A stretch of 64,000 bases of DNA from Ciona savignyi (GCA_000149265.1 CH003163.1:183143-247142), one strand, 5' to 3'. Positions 11,141 through 23,489 are shown, numbered from the stretch's first letter. Notes: a model not told the origin generated them from the sequence alone. Numbers and translations: made by a program.

Positions 11141-13645
11141 ATGAATTGGACCAACGGAGAAATATCTATGTGTATGTGGCCCCCATATACACCAAATAGC
11201 CCAACTCGGGCTATGAATACTTTTGAAGAACTATCTAAATCGACCACTGACGGTAGTAGTCAAACCATGGGCATACCAGGTTAGCTCTAAAATATCAGTC
11301 ATTTTTATTTTAATTTAGAATTAACTCACTGTAATATTTACGACATGTATAGGACTGTTTAGCCTGCATTTGCTTACTAAGCATAACCGTTTTATGCAGA
11401 CATTATATGAGCTAAAATGGGGTTAAACCTTTATAGGTATGAGACCTATAATAACTGTATTTACAACAATACTTTGAACTGTGTTAAACCTACAAAAATA
11501 ACTAAACTCTTTAACTATATTAACCTTGCCTTAAATATTTTATAGTATGCATCCCTATATATTCATAATTTAATGGTTTATTACGTGGCATCTATGGTAG
11601 GGTGATATTTTAAACATAATGATTTTTAGACAACTACGATGAAGTTCAAAGAAATTTGGACCAGATTGAAGAATACATTGATATTGAAAACAGCATAGAG
11701 CAACAAAGGAAAAGGTTTGTCTTGCATGGGCCAATTTAGCCTACCGGTATCATTTTGAATGGTGCAGTTACTGCAGTATTGCCTAGAAAATAATAAAAGT
11801 TTTGTACACTCTCAGTAAACATAAATCTCAACATTGTTCAATAAAAATATAGTTTATCTACAGCAACAAAGCAAATCCTTATTTATATCTTACATTATAT
11901 AGAATACAGCTTTCATGCAGCTATGGTGTATTGACTTACTTAGGCATGAATATGAGAAATTGTTGTTATATGCAGTTGATTATATGGCAAAACAACGGAA
12001 TACTAAGTTAAAGCCAAAATATTAAAAATGACCAAATACTGACTTTTATATTTTATTCTGTTACCCATTTTAGTTCTTCCAGTATTGGTATTATACAATT
12101 TATTTGTTTCAATAGATCCTTTAGTGAGATGTCTTCCTCTGAAGAAGACGACGAAGAATATGGAACGCAAAAGAAACAATGCATTTATTTCGATATTCCG
12201 GAGGTCTCACCCGAACCACCCAAATGTATTTTTTCAACATCAAGTGAGGCATGTGCTGGTGGAACAACTCCAGTCGAAAGTAAGAGATCATTTCAAGAAC
12301 TTTTCAAAGTAGACAACGAATCAGATAGAAACAAACCGAAACCATCTGGTAAGTGTTTTAATGAGTATGCCATGGCATGTGTTTGGTGTGCTTTCAATAG
12401 CATCACGATTTTTTATGTTTTAAAGTTAAAAAAACACGCTATTTTTTTAAGGAAATATCTCTTGAATCTCTACAAACCAAACTTTACGTATTTATTTAAA
12501 AAAGTATAGTAGGCATAACTAACACTTTTTTTATTTACAGCTATGGAAGAAACATTACTTGGTTTGATGAAGAACATACAATCCCAATTGACCCACAATC
12601 AAGCTTTGCTAAAGTCTATCATGGAACAATCTAATATATGTTCCAATGTCAATGTGCCACATATCCCTGACAATATTACACTGCCCCCTTAATAGCACTA
12701 CTGAAGTAGATAGATTTGAGCTACAAAATGAAAATAAAGAATTTAAGAAAAAAATGGTAAATTTTATTTGTGTACTTTTGTGAGCATCTTTTAAGTAATC
12801 TTTTCTCTAAACTGTGATTTCATATATTTCCTTTCTGTTATTACAGATTGCTTATCTTAGTACGATTGGAGGGCAGGATACCGCCAGCACTGCTCGTCGT
12901 GTTATGTCAAAACTACTAACAAACCGCTGTGCACAATCTTACAACATGAAAGGCAAGGGAGAAAAATGTGGACTGGCTAATACGCACCTTCTGAGTGTTG
13001 TTAGGCGTAAGTTGGCTTTTTATTACAAATTTGAAATACCAATATTCTAGAGCACATATCTAAATGGATTATAATATATATAACAAAAAATACAATTTTA
13101 TGTGCACAAACACGCACCTTATCGTAATTCAGTTTTGTCATTGAGTATTTAAGTTAATATTGTGCCGAGAAAGGGAGATTACCTTGTGTTGTGTTACCGG
13201 ATATGATGCAGTATAATTTTATAAATATATTAGAGACGTTCCTATTGTATATATGATTGAGGCATTTCCTTTATTCTAGTGAACCCATTAATCCATTGGG
13301 TTGAGCTAAAGTCTGTCATGTGCCTTAGCCATGAACACCATCGAATATATCCATCGTGTAGTTACGATCTTACAATCTTTTTCGTTCTGACTTCACTCAC
13401 AGGCTAGACAATGTGACATAACATATAAATGTTTAGAAGAAAAAAATATGAGTCGCAACATTTTGTAACGGTGATTAATCAAAACCACAAAGAACCATGC
13501 TTATTTTTTCATATTTTGTTTAGAGGCAGTAAGAAATAACCACCTTGTCAAGCATGCCACCGACTCTGATATAGATCGGGTGGTCGGAGACTGGTTACGA
13601 TACGCAAAAGACCGAGACGGTGGAAGAAGAAAAAGACCTCGTTAA
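11141..13645 (+). CDS. DUF4806-domain protein, six exons, with a 1-base frameshift in exon 4
   Basis: Exons are 11141-11279, 11630-11714, 12116-12348, 12541-12756, 12847-13006 and 13524-13645, all GT..AG and phase-compatible. The start ATG is the first after an in-frame TAA at 11123. The N-terminal half is acidic/Ser-rich (SSSEEDDEEYG) and unrecognised. The last two exons encode a DUF4806 domain: LSTIGGQDTAS, RRVMSKLLTNRCAQSYNMKG, then AVRNNH and a D-W-L-R-YAKDRD helix, ending in a basic KRPR tail. DUF4806 is a C-terminal domain of unknown function, common in animal proteins and sometimes linked to mobile elements. In exon 4 the frame reaches TAA at 12690-12692, just after a run of five Cs (12684-12688). 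Removing one base restores a frame (NSTTEVDRFELQ, NENKEFKKKM) that joins exon 5 in phase. As written it makes about 202 residues; with the frame kept, about 317. It is a recent pseudogene or carries a sequence error. Confidence 0.8.
13265..13400 (-). repeat. Partial SINE
   Basis: Family modules GAACCCATTAATCCATTGGG and GTGCCTTAGCCATGAAC are present. It lies inside the last intron of the DUF4806 gene. Confidence 0.5.
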
Positions 13646-15708
13646 ATTAACATCATTTTATCTCTATTTTAAATTTTTTTGCAGTTGTTTGATTTCGTTT
13701 TAAATTTACACCCGAACTGACACCGCGTTAATCTAGTTTACATCGCCACCAGGATATGATCCATATCGTATCTCTTGTATATCATTATATTTTTCTTTAT
13801 GCTGTATCACGAGAAAGAAAACAAGCAAACCAATATCTTAACAAAGATTGCAATTAAGGGGTCGATATTTTTACAAACGACACCCTATAAGCTCTTGGAC
13901 TTAAGTGACATTGCAATTTAAACTAAAAGGGCCAAATCAACTTAACACCCTAGAAGCTAAGTTTGTTTAACTTAAGTATCGTAAAATTTCAATTGTTTTA
14001 CCCGTACAAAATGTTCGTGTACAATATTGCCGTTTGTCTAATTGTTAAATGTGTAATTTTACTTACTTTTATTTACTCACCGTGCAGTGGTGATTTATAA
14101 AACCCATACAAAAATCTGTTTTTTTTTATTGCCTTTTCGTGTGGTGAAATATACTGGTTGTTTTGTGTGGAAAATTACATTTTCGTAAGGAAATTTAACA
14201 TGATTGCGACATTTTTAGGAGAAGTTGGGCATAATAAGTTATTACTCAAATGGGCCAACAGTTAATTAAAATGGTTCGTTATTATTAAAAAAACTCCAAT
14301 AGGATAATGAATACCTTTGAAACCCCTCATGTTATTATTTTAGTTGGATCTATGTGCGATTTTATAATTCACGATTTTGTTATGTATAGGTTATCCAGGC
14401 ATAAATTGTTTAAAAAGGGCAGTTTAAACTATGGGCTTATTTGCAGTATATTGAACAAAAATGTAGTACCGAACAACTTTACTTCAATCGATATCAACGT
14501 TGTAAATTAATTTTTCCTGTTATTTTTTTTAAGTGAAATTGACCTCACAAAAAGAGCTGCAGCTTAAAATAGTGCCACGATAAGTCTTAGATTCTTTAGA
14601 AACTTAATGCTTTGATCTGCAACCTAAAATCAAAGCCTTATAAAAAAGGTTTCATAAAAAGAGCGGTTAGCCCACCGTACTGTGGAATCTTTTACCCAAC
14701 GAAATCGATAGAAAATGCATAATTGACACCTTTATTACACGAAGCTCAGCTTCACTATTATAAAACTGTACATCTTACTGATAGCGCAGCCTAGAACATA
14801 CTGCTTCAAATCGTATTAACATTGGAGAATCATCATTAATAATAATTGTTACTCAGCAAAGGATAGCACTCGTCATCAGACAAGGATACCACTCTTTTGG
14901 TTGCTAATAGAGATCAGTTTGATTGGTACTGTGCCAGTTATATCACCCTTTATAGCATTCTTTACATTTTTTTCTTCCCTACAAAATAAATACCTTTCAA
15001 CCAGAATTGGCATAGTTTGAATTATTTCAAATACGGCGGCCCGTATTAATCCTTCCCCAAGTTTTATACCAATTGTTTCACTTGACCAGGCGGTATTCGC
15101 TTAGTGCCTTCTCTAAGGACACAACCGACCAGTAAGTGACCAGTTTCGTCTACACTACACTTAAACTTAGCACGCTATAAGTCTGTGTGTTTTCTTTCGC
15201 GACAAGCGTTTGGACATAACAAATCTTGAAAATTTTCTTTTAATCTTAAAATAAAGTATTCTTTTACTCGTGTTTAATTCTGTATAAATGAAGCCTGAAA
15301 TTTAGAATTGACATGTTAATTTACTCTCCGAATATTTAGCAAGCTTCTGAAAAAAGTTAACCACAGACAGATCACTCATAAAGTCAACATAGCAACTCGT
15401 TCCACCGAAAGAAAATGAATAAAAACAGGCGTGACTGACTTTTAAGTAATAAAGCGACCTTAGTTACGTGTTTAATACCGTTAAACTATTTTCAGCAGTC
15501 CCCATACTATTTAACAAGTGCTGAGCTTTTAAGTTGTGTTTCGTAACAGTAGTTATAGTATCGTCATAGTATCAACCAGTCGCAATGCAGATAGTTCAAG
15601 CGTGAAATTCAGATGCAATTACACATAAAATAAAACTTAAAGGCTCAAGTATATTTTAATCATTTTTTGAAATTGTCCTCATCACAACCCCATAATGTAT
15701 TAGATAAC
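13646..15708. other. Intergenic region, no gene recognised
   Basis: AT-rich. A decayed SINE piece at about 15040-15150 (TTAGTGCCTTCTCTAAGGACACAACCGACCAG) is the only recognisable content. The last few hundred bases are the presumed promoter and 5' UTR of the gene starting at 15709. Confidence 0.45.
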
Positions 15709-16311
15709 ATGGGAGTCGGCTGTTCAAGACAATCCAGAAACACCGACGTTAATGCTGACACTACTTCTTCAGTGGAATTACCATCAACCCACCCTTCTGT
15801 TGAACGACCACTTGGGATTATCTGGCAACTAGTTGGAGAGCTGAAAATCAAACTTCAAGTTCAAGCTGGTTATCATGTTTGGCCGAAACGCTTAAAAAAC
15901 AACAGCAGTATTGGAACTGTTCTCAGCGTAAGCGGCATGAAGTGGAAAACTTGGAAATCGCCTTTCGACAACTACTATATTTTCAATGCTATAGGTGAAA
16001 CGTCCACCGATCCTGACAATTTGTACTTAACTTGGGTTTTACAGAAAGATAAGTGGAAGATTAAAGCCCTGGAATCATCTAATCAGCCGACAGCTAATAC
16101 TCCAGCAGTTCCATCAAAGGATGCACGAACCCACCAAGTTGTCCCAGACCACAAACATGGTAACAAACATGTTCTCTTTCACCCACTAAGCAAGATGTAC
16201 ATCGGTATAAACTGGAGAAATAAACTAGTACCAGTGACTAAAAAAGAAGCTCTTGGAATTCGTCTCGATACTGTAAATGATGTACAACTAAATATTTCAG
16301 ATTCTACATAA
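15709..16311 (+). CDS. Intronless orphan protein with N-myristoylation/palmitoylation signal, 200 aa
   Basis: A single uninterrupted frame from ATG 15709 to TAA 16309-16311. I do not recognise the family. The protein starts MGVGCSRQ, which fits the G-x-x-x-[ST] N-myristoylation rule (Gly2, Ser6), with Cys5 positioned for palmitoylation. It is therefore predicted to sit on the cytoplasmic face of membranes. A Ser/Thr-rich stretch (about residues 9-30) precedes a compact region rich in aromatics and alternating hydrophobics (WKTWKSPF, NLYLTWVLQKDKWKIKAL, HVLFHPLSKMYIGINW), suggesting an all-beta, possibly trefoil-like fold. That fold is a guess. A Pro/Ser/His-rich loop splits the region near residues 124-150. 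An ATG-containing frame begins slightly upstream only with a non-ATG codon, so 15709 is chosen. An AATAAA signal lies at 16736-16741. Confidence 0.7.
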   Translation: MGVGCSRQSRNTDVNADTTSSVELPSTHPSVERPLGIIWQLVGELKIKLQVQAGYHVWPKRLKNNSSIGTVLSVSGMKWKTWKSPFDNYYIFNAIGETSTDPDNLYLTWVLQKDKWKIKALESSNQPTANTPAVPSKDARTHQVVPDHKHGNKHVLFHPLSKMYIGINWRNKLVPVTKKEALGIRLDTVNDVQLNISDST

Positions 16312-17655
16312 GTCAATATTAATCAATTGTTAAAACTAAAATAATATACAAGGAAATATGTGTAGTGTACAAAAATACAAATTATTACATAACAACCAAG
16401 TGAAATTCATGTTAATTTTGACTAATTTGCTAATTGAATTATTTTAAAGCACCGTTATGATAATGTAAAGCAAGGCATATATATAACCGAATAATATATT
16501 ACACGTAAATGTGTCCATTATTCAATTAAATTGTTTTCGGTGTACACAAAGATAGTACAACCATGTACTTGGCAAAAGTGACTCTTGTTTGAATTTTTGG
16601 TCTTATTTTAATGGCTTATTTAACATACTACAAAAACAACTGTGGTCACGATTGCTATAGGCTATTGGCAATGTTATAGAAAAGGTAAAATCATATGTAT
16701 AATCCTTACCGTCACCCTAAAGTGTGATCGTAAAAAATAAATCAATTTTCTAGGTACGCCTATATGGTTGAGTGATTTCCACATTATTCATTTCATATTC
16801 TCTTTGGGTCCGTTTAAACTAGTTTCTGCTCGGTGCCTATGCCTAGTCCCTAATCTGGTGGCTAGCTAACAGTGCCATGTGTGCCTTAACAAATAGCAAT
16901 CCGAACTCCGTTACGAAAGGTTGAATTTACACTTAATTACTTTCGACCATGAAAAACACGCATAATTATAATGTTTAGGTCAGTATATGCGGCCACGACT
17001 TAATAAACACCAAAGAAGACCCAACTAGGCTTCTATTTGCTTTTAACTGCAAGAGCCACTACTCTGAACTACTGTAGGCCTATAGATCGCGTATAACCAA
17101 TTAAAACCTCTATGCGCGGCAGGATGTGACGAGTGATACCGTCCATTTACCATTCCAAACGAGTGTTTTGCTGAGTAACAACGGTAGTGATTCCCCGATG
17201 TTTGTTTGGTCAGGGGCAGAATGTGCTGGGCTGCACGCCTGCGTTCTCGTTTAGCTGTAAAGGTTTGTAACTGTGGAAGGGCTTTTTGAAATAAAGGTGT
17301 TGATTGTGCACCTGCTAGCTGTTTTGTTGGAAAAAAAGTTGCCGATGTACGAAGAGTAATTTTTAAGTAAAATTTTGGGATTTTTGAGTTTAGGTTGCAG
17401 ATACAAGCTTCATTTTTAAATTATGTAAAAATCTAAGAATTTTTATAACAGGATTTTGAGTGACAGCCCATTTTGTGAGGATAGTTTGCACTGAAGAAAT
17501 AGAGAAATAATTGGTTGAACGCCTCCTAAATGAGTGTGTCGATTATCGTACCAGAGACGAATTCATTTATCATAATAACTTTGCATAAAATGCTTCTTGA
17601 GTATCCTAAAAATATCGTTTATGTATTTCCATATCTCCAACTGTTTACCAGATAT
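16312..17655. other. Intergenic region, no gene recognised
   Basis: AT-rich 3' flank followed by a moderately GC-richer stretch (about 17090-17300). I found no coding, RNA or repeat identity for it. Confidence 0.4.
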
Positions 17656-18802
17656 TGTCAAGGGAAAGTTCGACACAGGGTGGACGCTTGCATCGATGCT
17701 CATTCATCGTGGCAAACCTTCGAACTACAGAAACATACATTTCCTACATATACATTAATTTAATTGTATTGGTCTGTACAAAACACCGGTATATGCATGT
17801 ATACGATTGCAAGTAATAAAAGCGTTTCGAAACCGCATAAATCTAATATATAAATATACTGAATTCACTAAATCATTTATCACCTAAAATAAGGAAATCA
17901 AAGAAAGCTCAGATTTCTTTGCTGATTTGTCGAAAATTTTTTCCTTAAAAACTTTTTGTGCGGCTACCCATGGGCAAGACAATGATTCTTTTTCTCGCGG
18001 GTACAAATAAATCGCGTGAAAATTAAACTTATTATTAAATCTTAGGCGAACTTGTTATATCGAATGTCGACAGAAATAAAACTGAGGGTTCTATCGTATT
18101 CACACACTCTTATATAAAACGAATTGGCTAACTTCATGCACTAACTTCTACGAGCTATTTTTCCCAAACAGTTGCTATACCATAGAGGGCAACATGAAAG
18201 TTTTTTTGGTGAAAATCGTTACTTGGGTGGAAGTGACGTAACGAAATGTCTACGAATATGTAGGCTGCACCCACGAGTCATTTTTATGGAAAATGTGGAG
18301 TCTCAACGAGTAGGTTCGTTGTGTTCCAAAACTGATGATAATGTTTTGGAAAAACTATTGTTTACCAAGTTGCTTATTGTCATTAATCAGGTTTTGTAAA
18401 TTACATTGCAATGTTGAAAATCTCTTTGAGCTATGTACTCACTGTTAATGACATGCTGTTATTCAAATCAAATGCGCAATACGACGTCATCAACCAGTGT
18501 ATACTAGTTGAGACGAATGCAAAAAAGTTATGGTACTTGAAAATGGCAGCATAATAACTTGAAGGTAGTTTACAGGAAAATAATGGTACAGGGGAAAAAA
18601 GTTAAAATGACGGTACTTAAAAAGACCAATCTAAAATTAATGTCGCTTAGAAATTCCATTTTACTGATCGTTTATTCTTTGTTTAAAGTATCGCGTTCTT
18701 GTTAATGTTGTAGAAGCCAACACGTACACAACTAGTAGTTTAGTTTTATATTGGCCACGATGTGCGCAACGGTTTTTTCTATTAGTTTATTATTAATTTT
18801 TT

Positions 18803-18885
18803 ACCGACACAAGTTTCGAACGCAAGATTGGGGACGTCGTATATGTATCGGTCGCGCTAACCACTCGGTCACACGACCGTACAAC
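18803..18885 (-). repeat. tRNA-like sequence within unit (copy a)
   Basis: Read on the minus strand it has an A-box-like TGACCGAGTGGTTAGCG and a B-box-like GTTCGAAACTTG, spaced as in a class II (Ser/Leu-like) tRNA or a tRNA-derived SINE head. No folding acceptor stem was confirmed. Confidence 0.55.
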
Positions 18886-18979
18886 AGTTGATGTAACAAA
18901 AGTAATTATCGATAAGAAGCACCGTCTACCAGATTACAATACTGGTAAATGGGCTGAAGGGTATGTTAAGCGTATTTAA

Positions 18980-19240
18980 CATGTGTACGACGAATAAGCT
19001 TAAGGGGTTAGGCGTCGGTTGTGTATCTGGTTATCAACTTAGCGGACATTGCCTTGACCAAGTGAAATAATGTTCTACATATTAACGAAACGTCTTGTTC
19101 AGACATAACACACTTCAATAGATGCGGTAACCCGACGGTGGGCGTATAAGGTAAATGACGACTACCCATTTTTCAATACCCCTTGCGTTTCATAATTACG
19201 GGGACATACATGAATATCCTGTCCTATTAAAATCACAAGC
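18980..19240 (+). repeat. tRNA-derived SINE, plus orientation (copy in unit 1)
   Basis: A shortened tRNA-like head (GACGAATAAGCTTAAGGGGTTAGGCG) is followed by TTAGCGGACATTGCCTTGAC, TGCGGTAACCCGACGGTGGGC and a tail GGGGACATACATGAATATCC. This is the reverse orientation of the 45.9-kb SINE. The same piece occurs at 23490-23745. Confidence 0.65.
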
Positions 19241-19398
19241 GTGCAAGCCACAAGGGTAAATAAAATGCTGATTACTTGGACAACTACGTCTGTTTAGGAT
19301 AGGACGACATTCAATTTTTATTTTCCTGGATGGGAAAACACACTGCATGTTATTATTACATAACACGGGAAACGAATATCTCACGCCCGGTGACCAGT

Positions 19399-20262
19399 CA
19401 ACTAAACCCCTTACAACTAAACCCCTACAACTGAACCCCTTTACAACTAAACCTCTTATAATTAAACCCCCACTACAACTAAACCCCTTTCAAATGAACC
19501 CCTTTACAACTGAACCCCTTTCAACTAAACCCCTTTACAACTGAACTCCTTTCAACGGAACCCCTAGAACTGAACCCCTTTCAACTAAACCCCTTACAAC
19601 TGAACCCCTACAACTGAACCCTTTTACAACTGAACCCCTTAAAACGGAACCCCTTTCAACTGAACCCCTTACAACTGAAACCCTACAACTGAACCCTTTT
19701 ACAACTAAACCCCTTACAGCTGAACCCCTACAACTAAACCCCTTACAACACAACCCTTTACAACTGAACCCCTACAACTGAACCCCTTTTAACTAATCCC
19801 CTTTCAACTGAACCCCTTACAACTGAACCCCTACAACTGAACCCTTTTACAACTGAACCCCTTACAACTGAACCCCCTACAACTTAACCCCTACAGCTGA
19901 ACCCCTTTACAACTAAATCCCTTATAATTAAACCCCCCCTACAACTAAACCCCTTTCAAGTGAACCCATTTAGAACTGAACCTCTTTTAACTAAACCCCT
20001 TTACAACTGAAACCCCTTTCAACTGAACCCCTACAACTGAAGCCCTTACAACTGAACCCTTTTACAACTGAATTCCTTACAACTGAACCCCTACAACTGA
20101 ACCCCTTACAACTGAACCCCTTACAACTGAACCCCTACAACTGAACAACCTTACAACAGAACAACTTACAACTGAACCCCTTTCAACTGAACCCCTTTCA
20201 ACTGAACCCCTTACAATTGAACCCCTTTCAACTGAACCCCTTACAACTTAACCACTTACAGT
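19399..20262. repeat. Minisatellite, unit about 15 bp (ACAACTGAACCCCTT), array 1
   Basis: More than 50 tandem copies of a 14-16 base unit with A/G and spacing variants. The unit is close to five codons, so it makes spurious Thr/Lys/Pro/Leu open frames. It is directly followed by the 3' flank of cofilin copy 1. Compared with the unit at 23.9-24.7 kb, the inverted half of the array is missing. Confidence 0.9.
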
Positions 20263-20610
20263 TGTAAAACCAATTTTGATTGCATAATATATATTTTGTC
20301 CTTGTTTAGTTTATTTTTTAAAGAGGTAAAATACGTGACCCTTCATTATAAGATGTGTTAAAGTTTGCTATAAAATAATAAATTGTAGTTATATAAAACA
20401 CTTATAAATTAAAATAATGTGAATACAAGCATATATACCCTTAACTGTTAGTACCTTTATTAGAAATATATACCATTACGGTTTATGTTTTTTGTCTACT
20501 ACAATATTAAAATGATAATAACAGCAAATAATTCCAGAAACAGAAATTTAAGTGATACAGTTAAATAACGACAGGGAATAATCTACTTTATTACATAATA
20601 AGCTACATTA

Positions 20611-21328
20611 TTATGCGTAGATGAATTCGTTGCTGTCTTCATCCAGCACGACTGGTTTCCCTTGAAAGCCAGTAATTACCTTTTTGTCCAAATTGTAAAG
20701 CTTCTGAATCACTGTGTTGATACATTTATCTTCCTGGGAATGCATATCAACTATTGTTGCAACAGAGGTAAATTTTGCCTTCAGTGCTTCCTTTGTGCTA
20801 CTTGTCAGCATTTTATCTTTAATTTTGGCTGCATCCGGAGTCCACATGATCAAACATAGTTTTTGACAGCCTCGTGTATCTTCAGTAGAGAAGCTGACAT
20901 CCAAAATAGCATATCTGAAAAAAAATGATTTAAATTTATTTGCGAAATCAGCAGAATATGTTTCATATGTTCTGTTTAACGCAGCGATTAACGGAATAGT
21001 TTTTTTAACGTAATGGAAAAATAACCAACCAGATGATGTAAATAAAATAACAGACGTGTTTTTAAAACCCTAACCAGAGTATTAAAAAACAACCGGTACT
21101 AACATATGTCAGAAGGGCATATTATTACCTGCATGCGTCGTCTGGGAAGCCATCTGTAAGTTCTTTGAATGGATCAGGTGACGCTTTACTTATTTCTGAT
21201 CCCTCTTCCAAAATGACCAGATCCTGTTTTGGATTCAACTTGAACCGGCATCCTTTAGTATTCTTATTACTTACACTGGTAAATGCTGAGACTACCTTAT
21301 CGCTAACTTTTATACCAGACTGTACCAT
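20611..21328 (-). CDS. cfl: ADF/cofilin, copy 1
   Basis: Two exons on the minus strand: 21129-21328 (ATG 21326-21328) and 20611-20914 (stop TAA). They are joined through a split Arg codon (GCATGCAG|GTAATA .. TTTCAG|ATATGC) and give 167 residues, the usual cofilin length (about 165). The ADF-H fold is clear: N-terminal VQSGIKVSD with Ser4 in the place of the LIM-kinase site, DPFKELTDGFPDDACRYAIL, LCLIMWTPDAAKIKDKM, and the actin-binding long helix STKEALKAKF. Cofilins sever and depolymerise actin filaments and are inhibited by phosphorylation of that serine. An AATAAA signal lies 19 bases past the stop (20587-20592), implying a very short 3' UTR. It is one of five intact tandem paralogues, most like copies 4 and 5. 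A separate first exon carrying only the 5' UTR is possible (acceptor-like ACACAG about 30 bases upstream of the ATG). Confidence 0.93.
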
Positions 21329-22005
21329 TATTATCGTTTTTTTGTATATTAACAGGCTGTGTTGATTTTTTTGAAGCTGTTTAAAGAAGTTGTTAATTAA
21401 ATAGCTAGGTAAACTTATACATACATTTAATTGTGCAGCCTATTATGGTTGTTAACATTGAAACAGATGTGTGGCAACTATACAACGCAATACCAAACTT
21501 TATATTTACTGGTACCTACAACAATAAAAATTTAAATAGCTAGTACAAGAATTTATAAAAAGTTATCCACAAACCCCATTGTTAATAGCGACAGGAAAAT
21601 TATTGATTTAATGAGTAAAAATCTTATTAATAATTAAAATTTATTATATTTCCAGCTATAGCAACGCCCCTGAATTACTGACAGTGTACTATACATCTTG
21701 CTCTGGATTAAAAGTTTAAAAGGTTTTGACAAAACCTATAAAAAAAATGCTACAAATAAACTTGATAATCTAACAATATATTTCTCGCACGTAACACTAC
21801 CACACTTTTCATGCCTGGTCTGTTCGGCAGTGCACTAATTGTTATATATACTAACCGACATAATCCATTTCTCCGTTTGTAGATGTCTAAACAAGGTTAG
21901 GGTCATACCCAAAACGCCATGTACGGAATATGGAGCGTTGTCGTTTTGGATTTGCCTGTTTAGCACATGACGACCAAATTTGTTTACCGACGGCAAGCGC
22001 CTTCA

Positions 22006-22015
22006 CCATATTTGG
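22006..22015. promoter_or_regulatory. Perfect CArG box upstream of cofilin copy 1
   Basis: CCATATTTGG matches the SRF consensus CC(A/T)6GG. Nearby are a near-match CCAAATTTGT (21974-21983) and GGAATATGG (21925-21933). It lies about 0.7 kb upstream of the ATG and is conserved in other units. Confidence 0.5.
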
Positions 22016-22449
22016 TAATCCGATCGGTTTTAAATGCTCGCGTATCACCATACTAGGTTAAGAATACACCTTACCACACCGATCCTATTGCAATTTGTTG
22101 CTAAGGGGCTAGACTGAAACAGTGTCAAAAATTAGCGATTAGTCTATACTTGCGCTATTGCTGTATTATGATTATGCAATTGTAAAACCTGTTTTTTATA
22201 ACTCATACATTCAATACTAATAAAGCAAAACATTAACTTCCGGCAGCTCAAACGCTTCTTGAAATAAAGCGTGGAGCTTATAAGTAAAAACTGACAAAGC
22301 CGCTTTTCTAAATTAATCCATGCAAAAATACATTATTACGGGGAAATGCAGGAATGGAATCACAAGGCACACCACGACTAAGTGCGTGCCATTGAAATAA
22401 TACAAATATAACAGGATAGTCTGATTTTTCATCGTTTCCTTCCTTAAAC

Positions 22450-22510
22450 ATGACGTAATTTTATAGTCACCCGTTAGCATCAATTTAATTCTATATATTT
22501 ATAAAAGCTT
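22450..22510. promoter_or_regulatory. CRE-like plus TATA-like block, unit 1
   Basis: ATGACGTAA (22450-22458) lies about 40 bases from TATATATTTATAAAAG. The arrangement favours rightward transcription, away from cofilin, but the AT-rich core could serve either strand. It is repeated in the units at 26119, 32811 and 39841. Confidence 0.4.
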
Positions 22511-23312
22511 GGTACAAAGGTCGGTTTTGGGAACAGAGTTTTATATAATTCTATTTTACAACGTTAAACACGACCCACGGAAATAGGTTTTGACGTTTAT
22601 TACTACACATCGCTCACATTGACTATATACATTGCTCTTTTTTTATAAGACAACATAAATTTTTGACATCGTATTTAAATATTCGGATTTATATTGTACC
22701 ATTACGATAATCTGGATATTTGTTAACATATTCTGAATGGGCACTTATAGACAGATAACTAGAGACTTTCAAAACACTTTTATTTGTAGATTTTGATTGT
22801 AGGGCACGTAATATGTTTGTGCATGCAAACACAACCAAGTCCCTTGGTATACCTATACATAATCACACTTAATATACATAATTACACTTAATAAGAGAAA
22901 GTTCGACACAGGGTGGACGCTTGCATGGCAAACCTTCGAACATGTGGAGTCTCAATGCGTAGGTTCGTTGTGTTCCAGAACTGATAATAATGTTTTGGAA
23001 AAACTATTGTTTACCAGGTTGCTTATTGTCATAAACCAGGTTTTGTAAATTACATTGTAATGTTGAAAATTCTCTTTGAGTGATGTACTCACTGTTAATG
23101 ATATGCTGTTATTCAAATGCGCAATACGACGTCATCGGTAAAAAAGTCATTACAACAATTGCGGGTATGTGTTTTTTTCGTTTATTCTTTGTTTAAAGTA
23201 TCGCGTTCTTGTTAATGTTGTAGAAGCCAACACGTACACAACTAGTAGTTTAGTTTTATATTGGCCACGATATGCGCAACGGTTTTTTGTTTTTGTTTAT
23301 TATTATTTTTTT

Positions 23313-23395
23313 ACCGACACAAGTTTCGAACCCAAGATTGGGGACGTCGTATATGTATCGGTCGCGCTAACCACTCGGTCACACGACCGTACAAC
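23313..23395 (-). repeat. tRNA-like sequence within unit (copy b)
   Basis: Nearly identical to 18803-18885, with the same minus-strand A and B boxes. Confidence 0.55.
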
Positions 23396-23489
23396 AGTTG
23401 ATGTAACAAAAGTAATTATCGATAAGAAGCACCGTCTACCAGATTACAATACTGGTAAATGGGCTGAAGGGTATGTTAAGCGTATTCAA

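Noticed and set aside
17530..18399. Short frames near 17.5 and 18.2 kb
   Set aside because: Both fall in the duplicated spacer, and the other copies of that spacer do not keep the frames open.
19347..20260. Long Thr/Lys/Pro/Leu-rich open frames over the minisatellite arrays
   Set aside because: They arise because the repeat unit is about 15 bases. The frames break at every spacing variant, have no start context, and occur on both strands.
20662..20859. Open frames on the plus strand opposite the cofilin exons (also at 31635, 38647, 44165 and 49433)
   Set aside because: They are mirror images of conserved coding exons and repeat only because the cofilins are duplicated.
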